The notes under the pieces were generated by a model. The model worked only from the letters and a program-made list of their open reading frames with translations, made no database searches and was not told the DNA's origin. From Streptomyces ardesiacus (lineage in GTDB: Bacteria; Actinomycetota; Actinomycetes; Streptomycetales; Streptomycetaceae): 64,000 nucleotides of DNA. Position numbers and translations under genes: made by a program. Below are positions 1 through 8,166 of this stretch, in pieces; position 1 is the first letter of the stretch, and every line of letters begins with the position of its first letter. The stretch spans positions 186,001 to 250,000 of the forward strand of contig NZ_BEWC01000003.1 in the NCBI RefSeq assembly GCF_003112575.1, given 5' to 3'.

Positions 1-1
1 C

Positions 2-991
2 GCGGCGTCGGGGCTGACCCTGACCTTCCTCGCGCTCGCCGACGCGCCCCTGTGGGCGCTCTTCCTGGCGGCCGTGCCCACCGGCGCCTCGGTGCCGCAG
101 GTCGGGCCGATGGTGCGGGCCCGCTGGGCCGCGAAGCTCAAGGACTCCCCCCTGATGAGCACCGCGGCCGCCTTCGAGTCCGTCACCGACGAGCTGACCT
201 TCGTTCTCGGCCCCCTGGTGGCGACCGCCCTGTGCACCTCCGTCGACCCCGCCGCGGGCCTGCTCACGGAGGCCGCGCTCACCCTGGTGGGCGGTTTGCT
301 GTTCGCCGCGCGGAAGAGCACCCAGCCCGTCGTCGGCGGCGCCGACGACGGCCACGCGCGCGTGGAGCACGTTTCCGCGCTGCGCGTCCCCGGTGTACGG
401 GTCCTGATCGTGGCCTTCCTGGGCATCGGTTCCGTCTTCGGCGGCATGCAGGTGTCGCTGGCCGCCTTCACCGAGTCGATCGGCGAGCCCGGCCTGAACG
501 GCGTCCTGTACGGCGTCTTCGCCGCGGGCAACATGATCTCCGGCCTGGCCTGCGGCGCCATCGCCTGGAAGGTGGCCCCGCAGCGGCGCCTCCTGGTCGG
601 CTACACCGCCCTCGCGCTGACCGCGTCCGGTCTGTGGGCCGCGCACTCGGTGCTCGTGCTGGCCGGCCTCGGCCTGCTGGTGGGCATGTGCGTCGCGCCC
701 GCCATCGTCACCGGCTACACCCTGGTCGAGGGGCTGGTGCCGGCGGGTGCCCGCACCGAGGCCTTCACCTGGCTGACCGGCGCCGTCGCGCTGGGCCAGG
801 CGGCGGCCGTGACCGTCGCCGGGCAACTGGAGGACCGCTTCCGGGACGGCGCGGGGTTCCTCGTGCCGATGGGCGGCACGGTGCTCGCGCTGGCGGTCCT
901 GGTGACGCTGCGCTCGCGGCTGGCGACCCGGTCCCCGGGCCGTACGGTGGCGCGTGGTGTCGGTCACCGCGCGCCCGCCGCAGTGGACTGA
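2..991 (+). CDS. MFS transporter, 5' end outside the window
   Basis: The frame is open from the first bases, so the start lies upstream and only the C-terminal 329 residues are present. Several hydrophobic helices are separated by short charged loops, with the pattern of the C-terminal half of a major facilitator transporter (small Gly/Ala-rich helices, a cytoplasmic stretch after the VRARWAAKLKDSP segment). The substrate cannot be read from the sequence. The related Streptomyces family is usually annotated as MFS with no defined ligand. No partner gene is visible, and the next gene starts 67 bp downstream behind its own operator-like site. Confidence 0.8.
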   Translation, partial: AASGLTLTFLALADAPLWALFLAAVPTGASVPQVGPMVRARWAAKLKDSPLMSTAAAFESVTDELTFVLGPLVATALCTSVDPAAGLLTEAALTLVGGLLFAARKSTQPVVGGADDGHARVEHVSALRVPGVRVLIVAFLGIGSVFGGMQVSLAAFTESIGEPGLNGVLYGVFAAGNMISGLACGAIAWKVAPQRRLLVGYTALALTASGLWAAHSVLVLAGLGLLVGMCVAPAIVTGYTLVEGLVPAGARTEAFTWLTGAVALGQAAAVTVAGQLEDRFRDGAGFLVPMGGTVLALAVLVTLRSRLATRSPGRTVARGVGHRAPAAVD

Positions 992-1021
992 TCCCGCGGA
1001 ATACGTCACTATGGACCGTCG

Positions 1022-1048
1022 TTAGCACTCATCGAGTGAGAGTGCCAG
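1022..1048 (+). promoter_or_regulatory. CIRCE-like HrcA operator
   Basis: TTAGCACTC (1022-1030), nine bases, then GAGTGCCAG (1040-1048). The CIRCE consensus is TTAGCACTC-N9-GAGTGCTAA, so the left half matches 9/9, the right half 7/9 and the spacer is exact. The right half runs into the ribosome-binding site of the zinc-ribbon gene starting at 1059, the position CIRCE occupies in heat-shock leaders. HrcA control is inferred. Confidence 0.7.
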
Positions 1049-1058
1049 GAGGAAGACA

Positions 1059-1391
1059 GTGCCGACGTACCAGTACCAGTGCACCGAGTGCGGCGAGGGC
1101 CTCGAGGCGGTGCAGAAGTTCACCGACGACGCCCTCACCGAGTGCCCGAACTGCCAGGGTCGCCTGAAGAAGGTGTTCTCGGCGGTCGGCATCGTCTTCA
1201 AGGGCTCCGGTTTCTACCGCAACGACAGCCGTGGCAGCTCGTCGAGCAGCTCGCCCGCGTCGTCGTCCTCGAAGGCGTCCTCTTCTTCGTCCTCCTCGGA
1301 CTCCGGCTCGTCGTCCTCGGGCTCCTCGTCCTCGGGCTCCGGCTCGTCGTCGGGCTCGGGCAGCTCCTCCGCGAGCACCAGCGCCGCGTAG
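1059..1391 (+). CDS. FmdB-family zinc ribbon protein
   Basis: This 110-aa protein starts at GTG behind AGGAGGAAG. Residues 1-55 form the FmdB/CxxC-CxxC regulatory domain: MPTYQYQC opening, Cys8/Cys11 and Cys29/Cys32 as zinc ligands, and the VFSAVGIVFKGSGFY end of the domain. After residue 58 the protein is a low-complexity Ser/Gly tail with scattered Ala and Lys, as in other actinobacterial members. The biochemical role of the family is unknown; a regulatory or chaperone-like role has been suggested from context. The CIRCE-like element immediately upstream suggests heat-shock induction. It is followed 88 bp later by the MTA phosphorylase-family gene on the same strand. Confidence 0.9.
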   Translation: MPTYQYQCTECGEGLEAVQKFTDDALTECPNCQGRLKKVFSAVGIVFKGSGFYRNDSRGSSSSSSPASSSSKASSSSSSSDSGSSSSGSSSSGSGSSSGSGSSSASTSAA

Positions 1392-1479
1392 GGCCCCTGC
1401 GGGCACCGCTTCTCACGGGACCCTGTCGTCGTCCGACGGCGGGGTCCCCGGCGTTGCGCGGGGCGGCTAGGGTGCGGGC

Positions 1480-2352
1480 ATGGCAGACAACGCGAAGGCC
1501 GAGGACGGGCGGGCCGAGGGTGTGCGGGCCGAGATAGGTGTGATCGGGGGCTCCGGGTTCTACTCGTTCCTCGACGACGTGACCGAGGTCCGCGTGGACA
1601 CCCCCTACGGGCCGCCCAGCGACTCCCTCTTCCTCGGCGAGATCGCCGGCCGGCGGGTCGCCTTCCTCCCCCGCCACGGTCGCGGCCACCATCTGCCGCC
1701 GCATCGGATCAACTACCGCGCCAACCTGTGGGCGCTGCGCTCGGTCGGTGCCCGCCAGGTCTTCGGCCCGTGCGCGGTCGGCGGCCTGCGCCCCGAGTAC
1801 GGGCCCGGAACGCTGCTGGTGCCGGACCAGTTCGTCGACCGCACGAAGTCCCGCCCGTCGACCTACTTCGACGGGCTGCCGACGCCCGACGGCGCGGTGC
1901 CCAACGTGGTGCACGTGTCGCTGGCCGACCCCTACTGCCCCACCGGACGCGCCGCCGCGCTGAAGGCGGCCCGGGGACGGGACTGGGAGGCGGTGGACGG
2001 CGGCACCCTGGTCGTGGTCGAGGGGCCGCGCTTCGGCACCCGCGCGGAGTCCCTGTGGCACCGGGCGCAGGGCTGGTCGGTGGTGGGCATGACCGGCCAC
2101 CCGGAGGCGGCACTCGCCCGTGAACTGGAGCTCTGCTACACCTCCCTGACCCTCGTGACCGACCTGGACGCCGGTGCGGAGAGCGGCGAGGGCGTCTCGC
2201 ACGAGGACGTGCTGCGGGTGTTCGCGGCCAACGTGGACCGGCTGCGGGGCGTGCTGTTCGACGCCGTGGCCACGCTGCCGACGACCGATGACCGGAGCTG
2301 CCCGTGCGGGGAGGCGCTGGGCGGAATGGATCCGGGGATCGCGCTGCCGTAG
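1480..2352 (+). CDS. mtnP: S-methyl-5'-thioadenosine phosphorylase family protein
   Basis: This 290-aa protein belongs to the PNP/MTAP phosphorylase family. The N-terminal phosphate-binding motif is GVIGGSGFY. PRHGRGH carries the second phosphate contact, followed by HRINYRANLWAL and the conserved G-C-A-V-G-G-L-R block. The C-terminal GMTGHPEAALARE segment and the TDLDAG stretch form the base and ribose site. The family cleaves 5'-methylthioadenosine (or a purine nucleoside) with phosphate, feeding purine and methionine salvage in the cytoplasm. There is no strong ribosome-binding site; a TAGGGT hexamer ends 6 nt before the ATG, compatible with a leaderless message. MTA specificity is inferred; a purine nucleoside phosphorylase is the alternative. 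Confidence 0.85.
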   Translation: MADNAKAEDGRAEGVRAEIGVIGGSGFYSFLDDVTEVRVDTPYGPPSDSLFLGEIAGRRVAFLPRHGRGHHLPPHRINYRANLWALRSVGARQVFGPCAVGGLRPEYGPGTLLVPDQFVDRTKSRPSTYFDGLPTPDGAVPNVVHVSLADPYCPTGRAAALKAARGRDWEAVDGGTLVVVEGPRFGTRAESLWHRAQGWSVVGMTGHPEAALARELELCYTSLTLVTDLDAGAESGEGVSHEDVLRVFAANVDRLRGVLFDAVATLPTTDDRSCPCGEALGGMDPGIALP

Positions 2353-2437
2353 CGGAGGACCACGTTCCGGCGAGGGAGTTGTCCACAGCCGGGCAGTGGT
2401 CCACGGGCCTCGGCGGGGTCCGGCGGAAAGCGTCATC

Positions 2438-3151
2438 GTGGGAGCGCAAGCCGGTCCCTCGTCACAGGTGGTGATCACCGTGTTCCGTCCCGCCCTGCCC
2501 TCCCCCTCGCTGCCGCCCTCCCCTTCCGTCGTCCCCTCCCCCGGCTCCCTCACCGACTCCTCCGCCGCCTCCTTCGCCCCGCCTCCTCCCTCGGACGCCC
2601 TTCCCTCCCCGCTTCCGGCCGGCGCCGACGCGCCGCCCACCTGCGAGGTCCCGCACTTCGCCCCGGTGCGGGTGCGCGGCGGGCGCCACCGGCTGCACGC
2701 GCTCGTGCGGCACCGGCGGCGCGCCCTCGCCGTCGGGCTCGCCGTCACGGCCGCGGCGCTGGTGGCGGCGGGGCCGCACCCCGGGAGCGGTGGGCAGGAG
2801 ACGCGGCGCGCACGCGGGCATCCGGTGGCCGGGCCGACGGAGGAGCCGGTGGGCGAGCCCGGGCGCGAGCGGCACGGCACCCGGCTCGTGGCGGCGCCGG
2901 TGCGGATCGCCGACGCGGCCACGGTGCGGCTGCTCAGGCCGGGCGACCGTGTCGACGTCGTCGCGACCGGGGACGGCGGTGCGGGCGACGCCCTGGTGCT
3001 CGCGCGTGGGGTGCGGGTGACGGAGGTGCCCGAGCCCGTGGAGGACGCGGCGGCGGGCGGGGCGCTGGTCGTGGTCTCCGTGCCGCGCGCCACCGCTCAC
3101 CGGCTGGTCGGCGCCGCTACCACGGCACGGCTGGCGGTGACCCTGTGCTGA
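2438..3151 (+). CDS. SAF/RcpC-CpaB-like membrane-anchored protein
   Basis: A protein of about 237 aa from GTG 2438, preceded by GGCGGAAAG; GTG 2471 is an alternative start. Order of parts: Pro/Ser-rich N-terminus to about residue 65, a basic stretch (RVRGGRHRLHALVRHRRR), one membrane helix at about 95-112, then a C-terminal domain with the VAAPVRIADAATVRLLRPGDRVDVVA signature of SAF/RcpC domains. Such domains occur in CpaB-type pilus assembly proteins, but no pilus genes are nearby, so the function is unknown. It lies between the phosphorylase gene and mscL on the same strand. Confidence 0.7.
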   Translation: MGAQAGPSSQVVITVFRPALPSPSLPPSPSVVPSPGSLTDSSAASFAPPPPSDALPSPLPAGADAPPTCEVPHFAPVRVRGGRHRLHALVRHRRRALAVGLAVTAAALVAAGPHPGSGGQETRRARGHPVAGPTEEPVGEPGRERHGTRLVAAPVRIADAATVRLLRPGDRVDVVATGDGGAGDALVLARGVRVTEVPEPVEDAAAGGALVVVSVPRATAHRLVGAATTARLAVTLC

Positions 3152-3262
3152 GGGTGTCAAGTCACTCGTTCGTGGGACCGGATTGGACAGGACGGCCCAA
3201 CGCTGTCGTAGGTTTCGAGGCGTTTGGTCTCTACACCTGTTCGAGCGAGGAGTGCTCCCCCC

Positions 3263-3733
3263 GTGAGCGAGAAGAACGGACCGAGTGTCTGGCAGGGCTT
3301 CAAGGCCTTCCTGATGCGCGGCAACGTCATCGACCTGGCGGTGGCGGTCGTCATCGGTGCCGCCTTCACCAAGATCGTCAACTCGGTGGTGGAGGGAGTC
3401 ATCAATCCACTGGTCGGGGCGTTCGGCACCCAGAGCCTGGACGGTTACAGCTCCTGCCTGAAGGGCCCCTGCACCGGCACGGGAGACAGCGCGACGGGCG
3501 TGCGCATCCAGTGGGGCTCGGTGCTGGGTGCCACCCTCACGTTCCTGATCACGGCGGCCGTCGTCTACTTCCTGATGGTGCTGCCCATGTCGAAGTACCT
3601 GGCCCGGCAGGAGGCCCGCCGCAAGGCCAAGGAGAGCGCCGAGGAGGTCATCGAGGTCTCCGAGCTGGAGGTGCTCAAGGAGATCCGCGACGAGCTGATC
3701 TCCCAGCGCGGCTCGGGGCAGGACCGCTCGTAG
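3263..3733 (+). CDS. mscL: Large-conductance mechanosensitive channel MscL
   Basis: A 156-aa protein from GTG 3263 ([20 protein letters not shown]). An in-frame TTG at 3224 would add 13 residues that do not resemble the family. TM1 ([20 protein letters not shown]) carries the pore-lining sequence typical of MscL; TM2 is around [20 protein letters not shown] Cys-containing periplasmic loop lies between them and a charged cytoplasmic helix bundle ([11 protein letters not shown]) closes the protein. MscL opens under membrane tension to release osmolytes during hypo-osmotic shock. A ribosome-binding site GCGAGGAG precedes the start at about 10 nt. It converges with a small gene on the other strand. 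Confidence 0.95.
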   Translation: MSEKNGPSVWQGFKAFLMRGNVIDLAVAVVIGAAFTKIVNSVVEGVINPLVGAFGTQSLDGYSSCLKGPCTGTGDSATGVRIQWGSVLGATLTFLITAAVVYFLMVLPMSKYLARQEARRKAKESAEEVIEVSELEVLKEIRDELISQRGSGQDRS

Positions 3734-3737
3734 CGCT

Positions 3738-3914
3738 TCAGATGTGGTGGGGCGGCTTCTCGTCGAGGAAGCGCTTCAGGTCGGCCGCGCTGTCGGCCTC
3801 GGGCCGCTCGCCCCAGCCGCGGTCGGTGTCGTCCGAGGTCTGCTGGTCCAGCGGGTCGTCGAAGACCAGCGCGGGCCGGGGCGCGCGGGGCTCGGGCTCG
3901 GGGGTGGTACTCAT
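3738..3914 (-). CDS. Small conserved hypothetical protein
   Basis: A 58-aa acidic protein (MSTTPEPEPRAPRPALVFDD... DLKRFLDEKPPHHI). It is rich in Asp, Glu and Pro and has no cysteine or membrane segment. It ends 4 bp from the end of mscL on the opposite strand. The start ATG at 3914 is preceded by a close GGAG. I recognise no functional domain. The sequence is clearly coding-like (DPLDQQTSDDTDRGWGERPE) and small proteins of this kind are common beside mscL in streptomycetes, but this is inference. Confidence 0.6.
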   Translation of the reverse strand: MSTTPEPEPRAPRPALVFDDPLDQQTSDDTDRGWGERPEADSAADLKRFLDEKPPHHI

Positions 3915-4007
3915 GGCTCCAGGGTACGGCCCGCGCCGTGACCCCGGTCCGGTCCCGGGCGGGCCCGCAAGCACGTCCACGCCGTCTCTGCTGTGCTGGG
4001 AGCCATG

Positions 4008-5243
4008 ATGTCCAGTCCCTCCTCCGCGAGCGCGCCCTCCGCCCCGCCGCCCGACGGCCACCCTCCGGTGCGGCGGCTGAAGGCCCGTCCCCGGCACGAG
4101 CCGCATCGCGTCGCCACGCCGCTGGAGCTCTTCTTCGACCTGTGCTTCGTCGTCGCCATCGCCCAGGCCGGCGTCCAGTTGGTGCACTCCGTCGCCGGGG
4201 GGCACGCCGGACAGGGCGTCCTCAACTACGCGATGGTCTTCTTCGCCATCTGGTGGGCCTGGATGAACTTCGCCTGGTTCGCCTCGGCCTACGACAACGA
4301 CGACGTGCTCTACCGGGTCGTCACCCTGGTGCAGATCGCCGGGGTGCTGGTCCTGGCGGCGGGAGTCTCCCGGGCGTTCCAGGACCACGACTGGGCGGCC
4401 GTGATCATCGGCTACGCGATCATGCGGGTGGCCATGTCCGCGCAGTGGCTGCGGGCGGCGCGTGCGGCCGGCGGGGCGGAGCGGGCGATGGCGCTGAGAT
4501 ACGCCGGTGGCGTGCTGCTCTGCCAGGTCGGCTGGCTGGGGCTGCTGTTCCTGCCGGAGGGCGGCCGGGGCTGGCTGTTCCTGGCGATGGTGGTGCTGGA
4601 GCTGTGCGTGCCGGCGTTCGCCGAGCGCAGGCACGCCTCGTCCTGGCATCCGCACCACATCTCCGAGCGGTACGGGCTGCTCACGATCATCGTGCTCGGC
4701 GAGACCATCGCCGCGGCCACGGTCGCGGTGAAGTCGGGCATCGAGGAGAACGACGCGCTGGGCGAGGTCCTGCCGATCGCGGCCGGCGGGCTGCTCATCG
4801 TCTTCGCGGCCTGGTGGATCTACTTCGTGGTTCCCGTCCACAGCCATCTGCGGTCCAACAGACAGTCCTTCCTGTGGGGATACGGCCACTATCTGGTGTT
4901 CGCCTCGGCGGCGGCGATCGGGGCGGGGCTGGAGGTGGCGGTGGAGCAGGCCGTGGGCAAGGCGCACGTCTCGGCGCTCGCGGCGTCCTTCGCGGTGACC
5001 CTGCCGACCGCCGTCTTCCTGCTCACGGTGTGGGCGCTGCACGCGCGGCATTTCAAGGTGGGCGTCGCCGAGCAGCTCGTCCTGCCGACAGCCGCGCTGC
5101 TGGTCCTCGCCTGCACCTTCCTGGGCGGCGGGGAGGCGGTGCTCGTGGCGGGGATCGTGCTGGCGCTGGCCGTCGCGGCCGGGGTGACGCTGACCGCGCG
5201 GCGGACCGGACGGGAGCGGAGGGCCGCGGCACCGGCTGCCTAG
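4008..5243 (+). CDS. ltrA: Low temperature requirement protein A (LtrA) family membrane protein
   Basis: A 411-aa polytopic protein. The N-terminal Pro/Ser-rich tail is followed by the family signature HRVATPLELFFDLCFVVAIAQAG at about residues 33-55. About ten to twelve hydrophobic helices follow, including the motif HHISERYGLLTIIVLGETI in the middle. LtrA was named from Listeria growth at low temperature; its molecular function is unsettled. ATG 4008 (or the adjacent ATG 4005) follows GGGAG. After the stop the same reading frame stays open for over 60 codons across a 21-bp tandem repeat (see repeat entry). No operon partner is evident. Confidence 0.85.
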   Translation: MSSPSSASAPSAPPPDGHPPVRRLKARPRHEPHRVATPLELFFDLCFVVAIAQAGVQLVHSVAGGHAGQGVLNYAMVFFAIWWAWMNFAWFASAYDNDDVLYRVVTLVQIAGVLVLAAGVSRAFQDHDWAAVIIGYAIMRVAMSAQWLRAARAAGGAERAMALRYAGGVLLCQVGWLGLLFLPEGGRGWLFLAMVVLELCVPAFAERRHASSWHPHHISERYGLLTIIVLGETIAAATVAVKSGIEENDALGEVLPIAAGGLLIVFAAWWIYFVVPVHSHLRSNRQSFLWGYGHYLVFASAAAIGAGLEVAVEQAVGKAHVSALAASFAVTLPTAVFLLTVWALHARHFKVGVAEQLVLPTAALLVLACTFLGGGEAVLVAGIVLALAVAAGVTLTARRTGRERRAAAPAA

Positions 5244-5326
5244 GAGCAGTTCGGGCCGCCTGAGGAGCAGTTCCCGCCGTCCGAGGAGCAGTTCCCGCCG
5301 CCTGGGGAACAGTTCCCGCCGCCTGA
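5243..5326 (+). repeat. 21-bp tandem repeat, four copies
   Basis: Four copies of a unit close to GGAGCAGTTCCCGCCGCCTGA start at the last base of the LtrA stop codon. In the LtrA frame they would read as heptapeptides of type EEQFPPP. The frame continues to a TGA near 5434. Confidence 0.85.
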
Positions 5327-5424
5327 GGAGCCGGACGGCCGTCTGAGGGCGGCTCCGCGTCTGCCGCGCCGCGGAGCGTCGTCGGCTGCGGTTCCGCGGT
5401 GGGTGGCTGGACGAGACTGGCCGT

Positions 5425-6465
5425 ATGACAGTTGACGCGTTGACGGATGTGGCCGGTCTGCGGGTGGGGCATGCGACGCGTGCCGGCGACGGATGGCTGA
5501 CCGGGACGACGGTGGTGCTCGCGCCGGAGGGCGGGGCGGTCGCCGGGGTGGATGTGCGCGGCGGCGGCCCCGGCACCAAGGAGACCGACGCCCTCGATCC
5601 GCGCAACCTCGTGCAGAAGGTGCAGGCGGTGGTGCTGACCGGTGGCAGCGCCTACGGGCTCGACGCGGCGTCGGGGGTGATGGCCTGGCTGGAGGAGCGG
5701 GGACACGGCGTGCGGGTCGGCCCCGACCCGGCGCACGTGGTGCCGGTGGTGCCCGCGGCCTGCGTCTTCGACCTGGGGCGCGGGGGCGACTTCGGGGCCC
5801 GGCCGGACGCGGCCACCGGATACGCGGCGGCCGAGGCGGCCCACGCGAGCGCGCCGGGCGCCCACGTCGCCGAGGGGTGTGTCGGGGCGGGCACCGGTGC
5901 CGTGGTCGGCGCGCTGAAGGGCGGGGTGGGCACCGCGAGCACGGTGCTGGACTCGGGGATCACGGTGGCGGCGCTGGTCGTGGCCAACGCGGCGGGGTCG
6001 GCGGTGGATCCGGAGACGGGGGCGCTGTACGGGGAGTTGTTCCGGGGCGGTCGGGTGGCGTACCCGGCGCCGGACGTCCACGGGGCCGCGCGGCGGCGGC
6101 TGGCCGAGGCCGCGGCGAGGAACGCGCCGCCGCCGCTGAACACCACGCTCGCCGTGGTCGCCACCGACGCCGGCCTGTCCAAGGCGCAGGCGCAGAAGCT
6201 GGCCGGCACCGCGCACGACGGCATCGCGCGTGCCGTACGGCCGGTGCACCTGCTCAACGACGGCGACACGGTGTTCGCGATGGCCACCGGGGAGCGTCCG
6301 CTCGACGCCGGGCAGCCGCTCGCGCTCAACGAGGTGCTGGCGGCCGGCGCGGACGTGGTGACGCGGGCGATCGTGCGGGCGGTCCGGGCCGCCGAGCCGG
6401 TGGACGGTCCGGGCGGGGCCTGGCCGTCGTACGGGGAGCTGTACGGGGAGTCCGGGGAGGCGTGA
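5425..6465 (+). CDS. Family S58 (DmpA-like) N-terminal nucleophile peptidase
   Basis: A 346-aa P1-family peptidase. The N-terminal block LTDVAGLRVGHAT and the TGGSAYGLDAASGVMAWLEERG segment are typical. The autocleavage site is read at Asn239-Thr240 in NTTLAVVATDAGLSK: the precursor would cut before Thr240, exposing it as the catalytic N-terminal nucleophile, as in NylC-type members (DmpA itself uses Ser). GTAHDGIARAVRPVHLLNDGD closes the active-site domain. The family hydrolyses N-terminal amino acids from peptides or amides, sometimes D-residues or beta-peptides; the substrate here is unknown. The upstream region is repeat-rich and the downstream region has 36-bp tandem repeats. Confidence 0.85.
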   Translation: MTVDALTDVAGLRVGHATRAGDGWLTGTTVVLAPEGGAVAGVDVRGGGPGTKETDALDPRNLVQKVQAVVLTGGSAYGLDAASGVMAWLEERGHGVRVGPDPAHVVPVVPAACVFDLGRGGDFGARPDAATGYAAAEAAHASAPGAHVAEGCVGAGTGAVVGALKGGVGTASTVLDSGITVAALVVANAAGSAVDPETGALYGELFRGGRVAYPAPDVHGAARRRLAEAAARNAPPPLNTTLAVVATDAGLSKAQAQKLAGTAHDGIARAVRPVHLLNDGDTVFAMATGERPLDAGQPLALNEVLAAGADVVTRAIVRAVRAAEPVDGPGGAWPSYGELYGESGEA

Positions 6466-6490
6466 GGGCGAAAGGGCTGAACGGAGAGCT

Positions 6491-6597
6491 GGACGAGGCG
6501 GGGGCACGGGGGGCCTGAACGGGGGTGGACGAGGCGGGGGCACGAGGGGCCTGAACGGGGGTGGACGAGGCGGGGCACGGGGGGCCTGAACGGGGGT
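6491..6597 (+). repeat. 36-bp tandem repeat, three copies
   Basis: Three head-to-tail copies (36, 36 and 35 bp) of a unit beginning GGACGAGGCGGGGGCACG and ending CCTGAACGGGGGT fill the gap between the S58 peptidase and the L,D-transpeptidase. Apart from the repeats I see only the promoter region of the next gene in this 306-bp gap. Confidence 0.85.
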
Positions 6598-6771
6598 GGG
6601 CGAGGGTGTGAACGGGCGGTCGTCCGGGGCCGGTTGCACCGTGCGCGTAGCGATTGTCCGCGTTTTGTCACGTGTCGCCGCAGCGGGCGGCCGACGGGAA
6701 CCCCACGGGCCGCCGGGGCCCTCTACACCGCTGAAGCGCACACCGCACAACACCCGAACCTGGAGCAGCCC

Positions 6772-7995
6772 GTGACAACGCCGGACATAGCCACGCGGCG
6801 CGTACTGGGGGCCTGTGCCGCCCTGGTGGTCGGCGCCTTCACCCTCACCGCCTGCGGCGGAAGCGCCAGCGCCGACACCACGAAGGACGGCAAGGGCGGC
6901 GCCGGGTCCGCCGACACCTCGGTCGCCAAGCTCGTGATCTCGGCCGAGGACGGCTCGACCGGCGCCTCGATCAACTCGACCGGCGTGAAGGTCAGCGACG
7001 GCACGCTGACCGAGGTGAAGATGACCGTCGCGGAGACGGGCGCCGCCGTGCCGGGCACGGTGTCGGGCGACGGCGGGAGCTGGAAGCCGAAGGAGCAGTT
7101 GGAACGCGGCACGAAGTACCAGATCACCGCGCGTGCAAAGGACGCCGACGGCCGCCCGGCCGCCGCCGACTCGGTCTTCACGACGGTCTCCACGCAGAAC
7201 AGCTTCGTCGGCACGTACACCCCGGACGGCGGCAGCACGGTCGGGGTGGGGATGCCGGTGTCGTTCACGTTCGACAAGGCGATCACCGACCGGAAGAGCG
7301 TCCAGTCGCACATCACGGTCACTTCCAGCAGCGGGCAGAAGGTGGCCGGGCACTGGTTCGGCGCGCAGCGGCTCGACTTCCGGCCCGAGGAGTACTGGAA
7401 GGCCGGCTCCAAGGTCACGATGAAGATCGACCTGGACGGGGTGGAGGGCGCGAACGGCCTCTACGGCGTGCAGAAGAAGACGGTGACCTTCACCGTGGGC
7501 CGCGCGCAGGTCTCCACGGTGGACGTGAACACGCAGACCATGACGGTGGTGCGCGACGGCAAGACGCTCAAGTCGGTCCCGATCTCGGCGGGCAGCGCCG
7601 CGAACCCCACGTACAACGGGCAGATGGTGATCTCGGAGAAGTCCGAGCAGACCCGCATGAACGGGTCGACGGTCGGGTTCGGCGGTGAGTACGACATCCC
7701 GGACGTGCCGCACGCGATGCGGCTGAGCCAGTCCGGCACCTTCATCCACGGCAACTACTGGTACAGCCGCGGCAATCCGCCCTTCGGCTCCCAGGGCACC
7801 AGCCACGGCTGTGTCGGACTCGCGGACGCCCAGGGCGCGCAGGGCGACACCCCGGGCAAGTGGTTCTACGACAACTCTCTGATCGGGGACGTCGTGATCG
7901 TCAAGAACTCCCCCGACGACACGGTCGCACCGGACAACGGCCTCAACGGCTGGAACATGCCGTGGAGCGAGTGGATCGCCGGAAGTGAGGCCTGA
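6772..7995 (+). CDS. L,D-transpeptidase lipoprotein (YkuD domain)
   Basis: A 407-aa protein from GTG 6772 behind TGGAGC. It has a type II signal peptide ending at LTAC, with the lipidated cysteine at residue 28. Two Ig-like domains follow, as in mycobacterial Ldt enzymes (the second around PVSFTFDKAITDRKSVQSHI). The C-terminal YkuD catalytic domain carries the motif HGN-YWYSRGNPPFGSQGTSHGCVGL with catalytic Cys347 in SHGCV. It should form 3-3 crosslinks in peptidoglycan outside the membrane, anchored by the lipid. A short hairpin followed by six T at 7999-8018 ends the unit. Confidence 0.92.
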   Translation: MTTPDIATRRVLGACAALVVGAFTLTACGGSASADTTKDGKGGAGSADTSVAKLVISAEDGSTGASINSTGVKVSDGTLTEVKMTVAETGAAVPGTVSGDGGSWKPKEQLERGTKYQITARAKDADGRPAAADSVFTTVSTQNSFVGTYTPDGGSTVGVGMPVSFTFDKAITDRKSVQSHITVTSSSGQKVAGHWFGAQRLDFRPEEYWKAGSKVTMKIDLDGVEGANGLYGVQKKTVTFTVGRAQVSTVDVNTQTMTVVRDGKTLKSVPISAGSAANPTYNGQMVISEKSEQTRMNGSTVGFGGEYDIPDVPHAMRLSQSGTFIHGNYWYSRGNPPFGSQGTSHGCVGLADAQGAQGDTPGKWFYDNSLIGDVVIVKNSPDDTVAPDNGLNGWNMPWSEWIAGSEA

Positions 7996-7998
7996 CCC

Positions 7999-8018
7999 GC
8001 CTGTGAGCAGGCTTTTTT
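7999..8018 (+). terminator. Rho-independent terminator after the L,D-transpeptidase gene
   Basis: GCCTG-TGAG-CAGGC followed by TTTTTT, starting 3 bp after the stop codon. Confidence 0.75.
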
Positions 8019-8029
8019 GACGCTTCGTC

Positions 8030-8068
8030 GGGCCGCGCGGGAACTTTTCGCGCGGCCCCCGCGTTTTT
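8030..8068 (+). terminator. Second strong hairpin terminator
   Basis: GGGCCGCGCG (8030-8039) pairs with CGCGCGGCCC (8049-8058), with a TTTTT run at 8064-8068. It backs up the shorter terminator and isolates the next gene. Confidence 0.7.
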
Positions 8069-8121
8069 CGTGCGTACGTTTTCCCGGTTCCCGCCCACGA
8101 CGCCCGAAGGGGGGCTACGGT

Positions 8122-8166
8122 ATGCACCCACAAGGTGACATGCAGCAACGCCGGGAGAAACCTTGA
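8122..8166 (+). CDS. Possible 14-codon leader peptide overlapping the next start
   Basis: ATG at 8122 opens a short frame (MHPQGDMQQRREKP) whose TGA stop (8164-8166) overlaps the TTG start of the DUF6227 gene (8163-8165). The overlap suggests translational coupling. A GAAGGGGGG tract precedes the ATG. It could also be chance, since no regulatory residue run is present. Confidence 0.3.
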   Translation: MHPQGDMQQRREKP

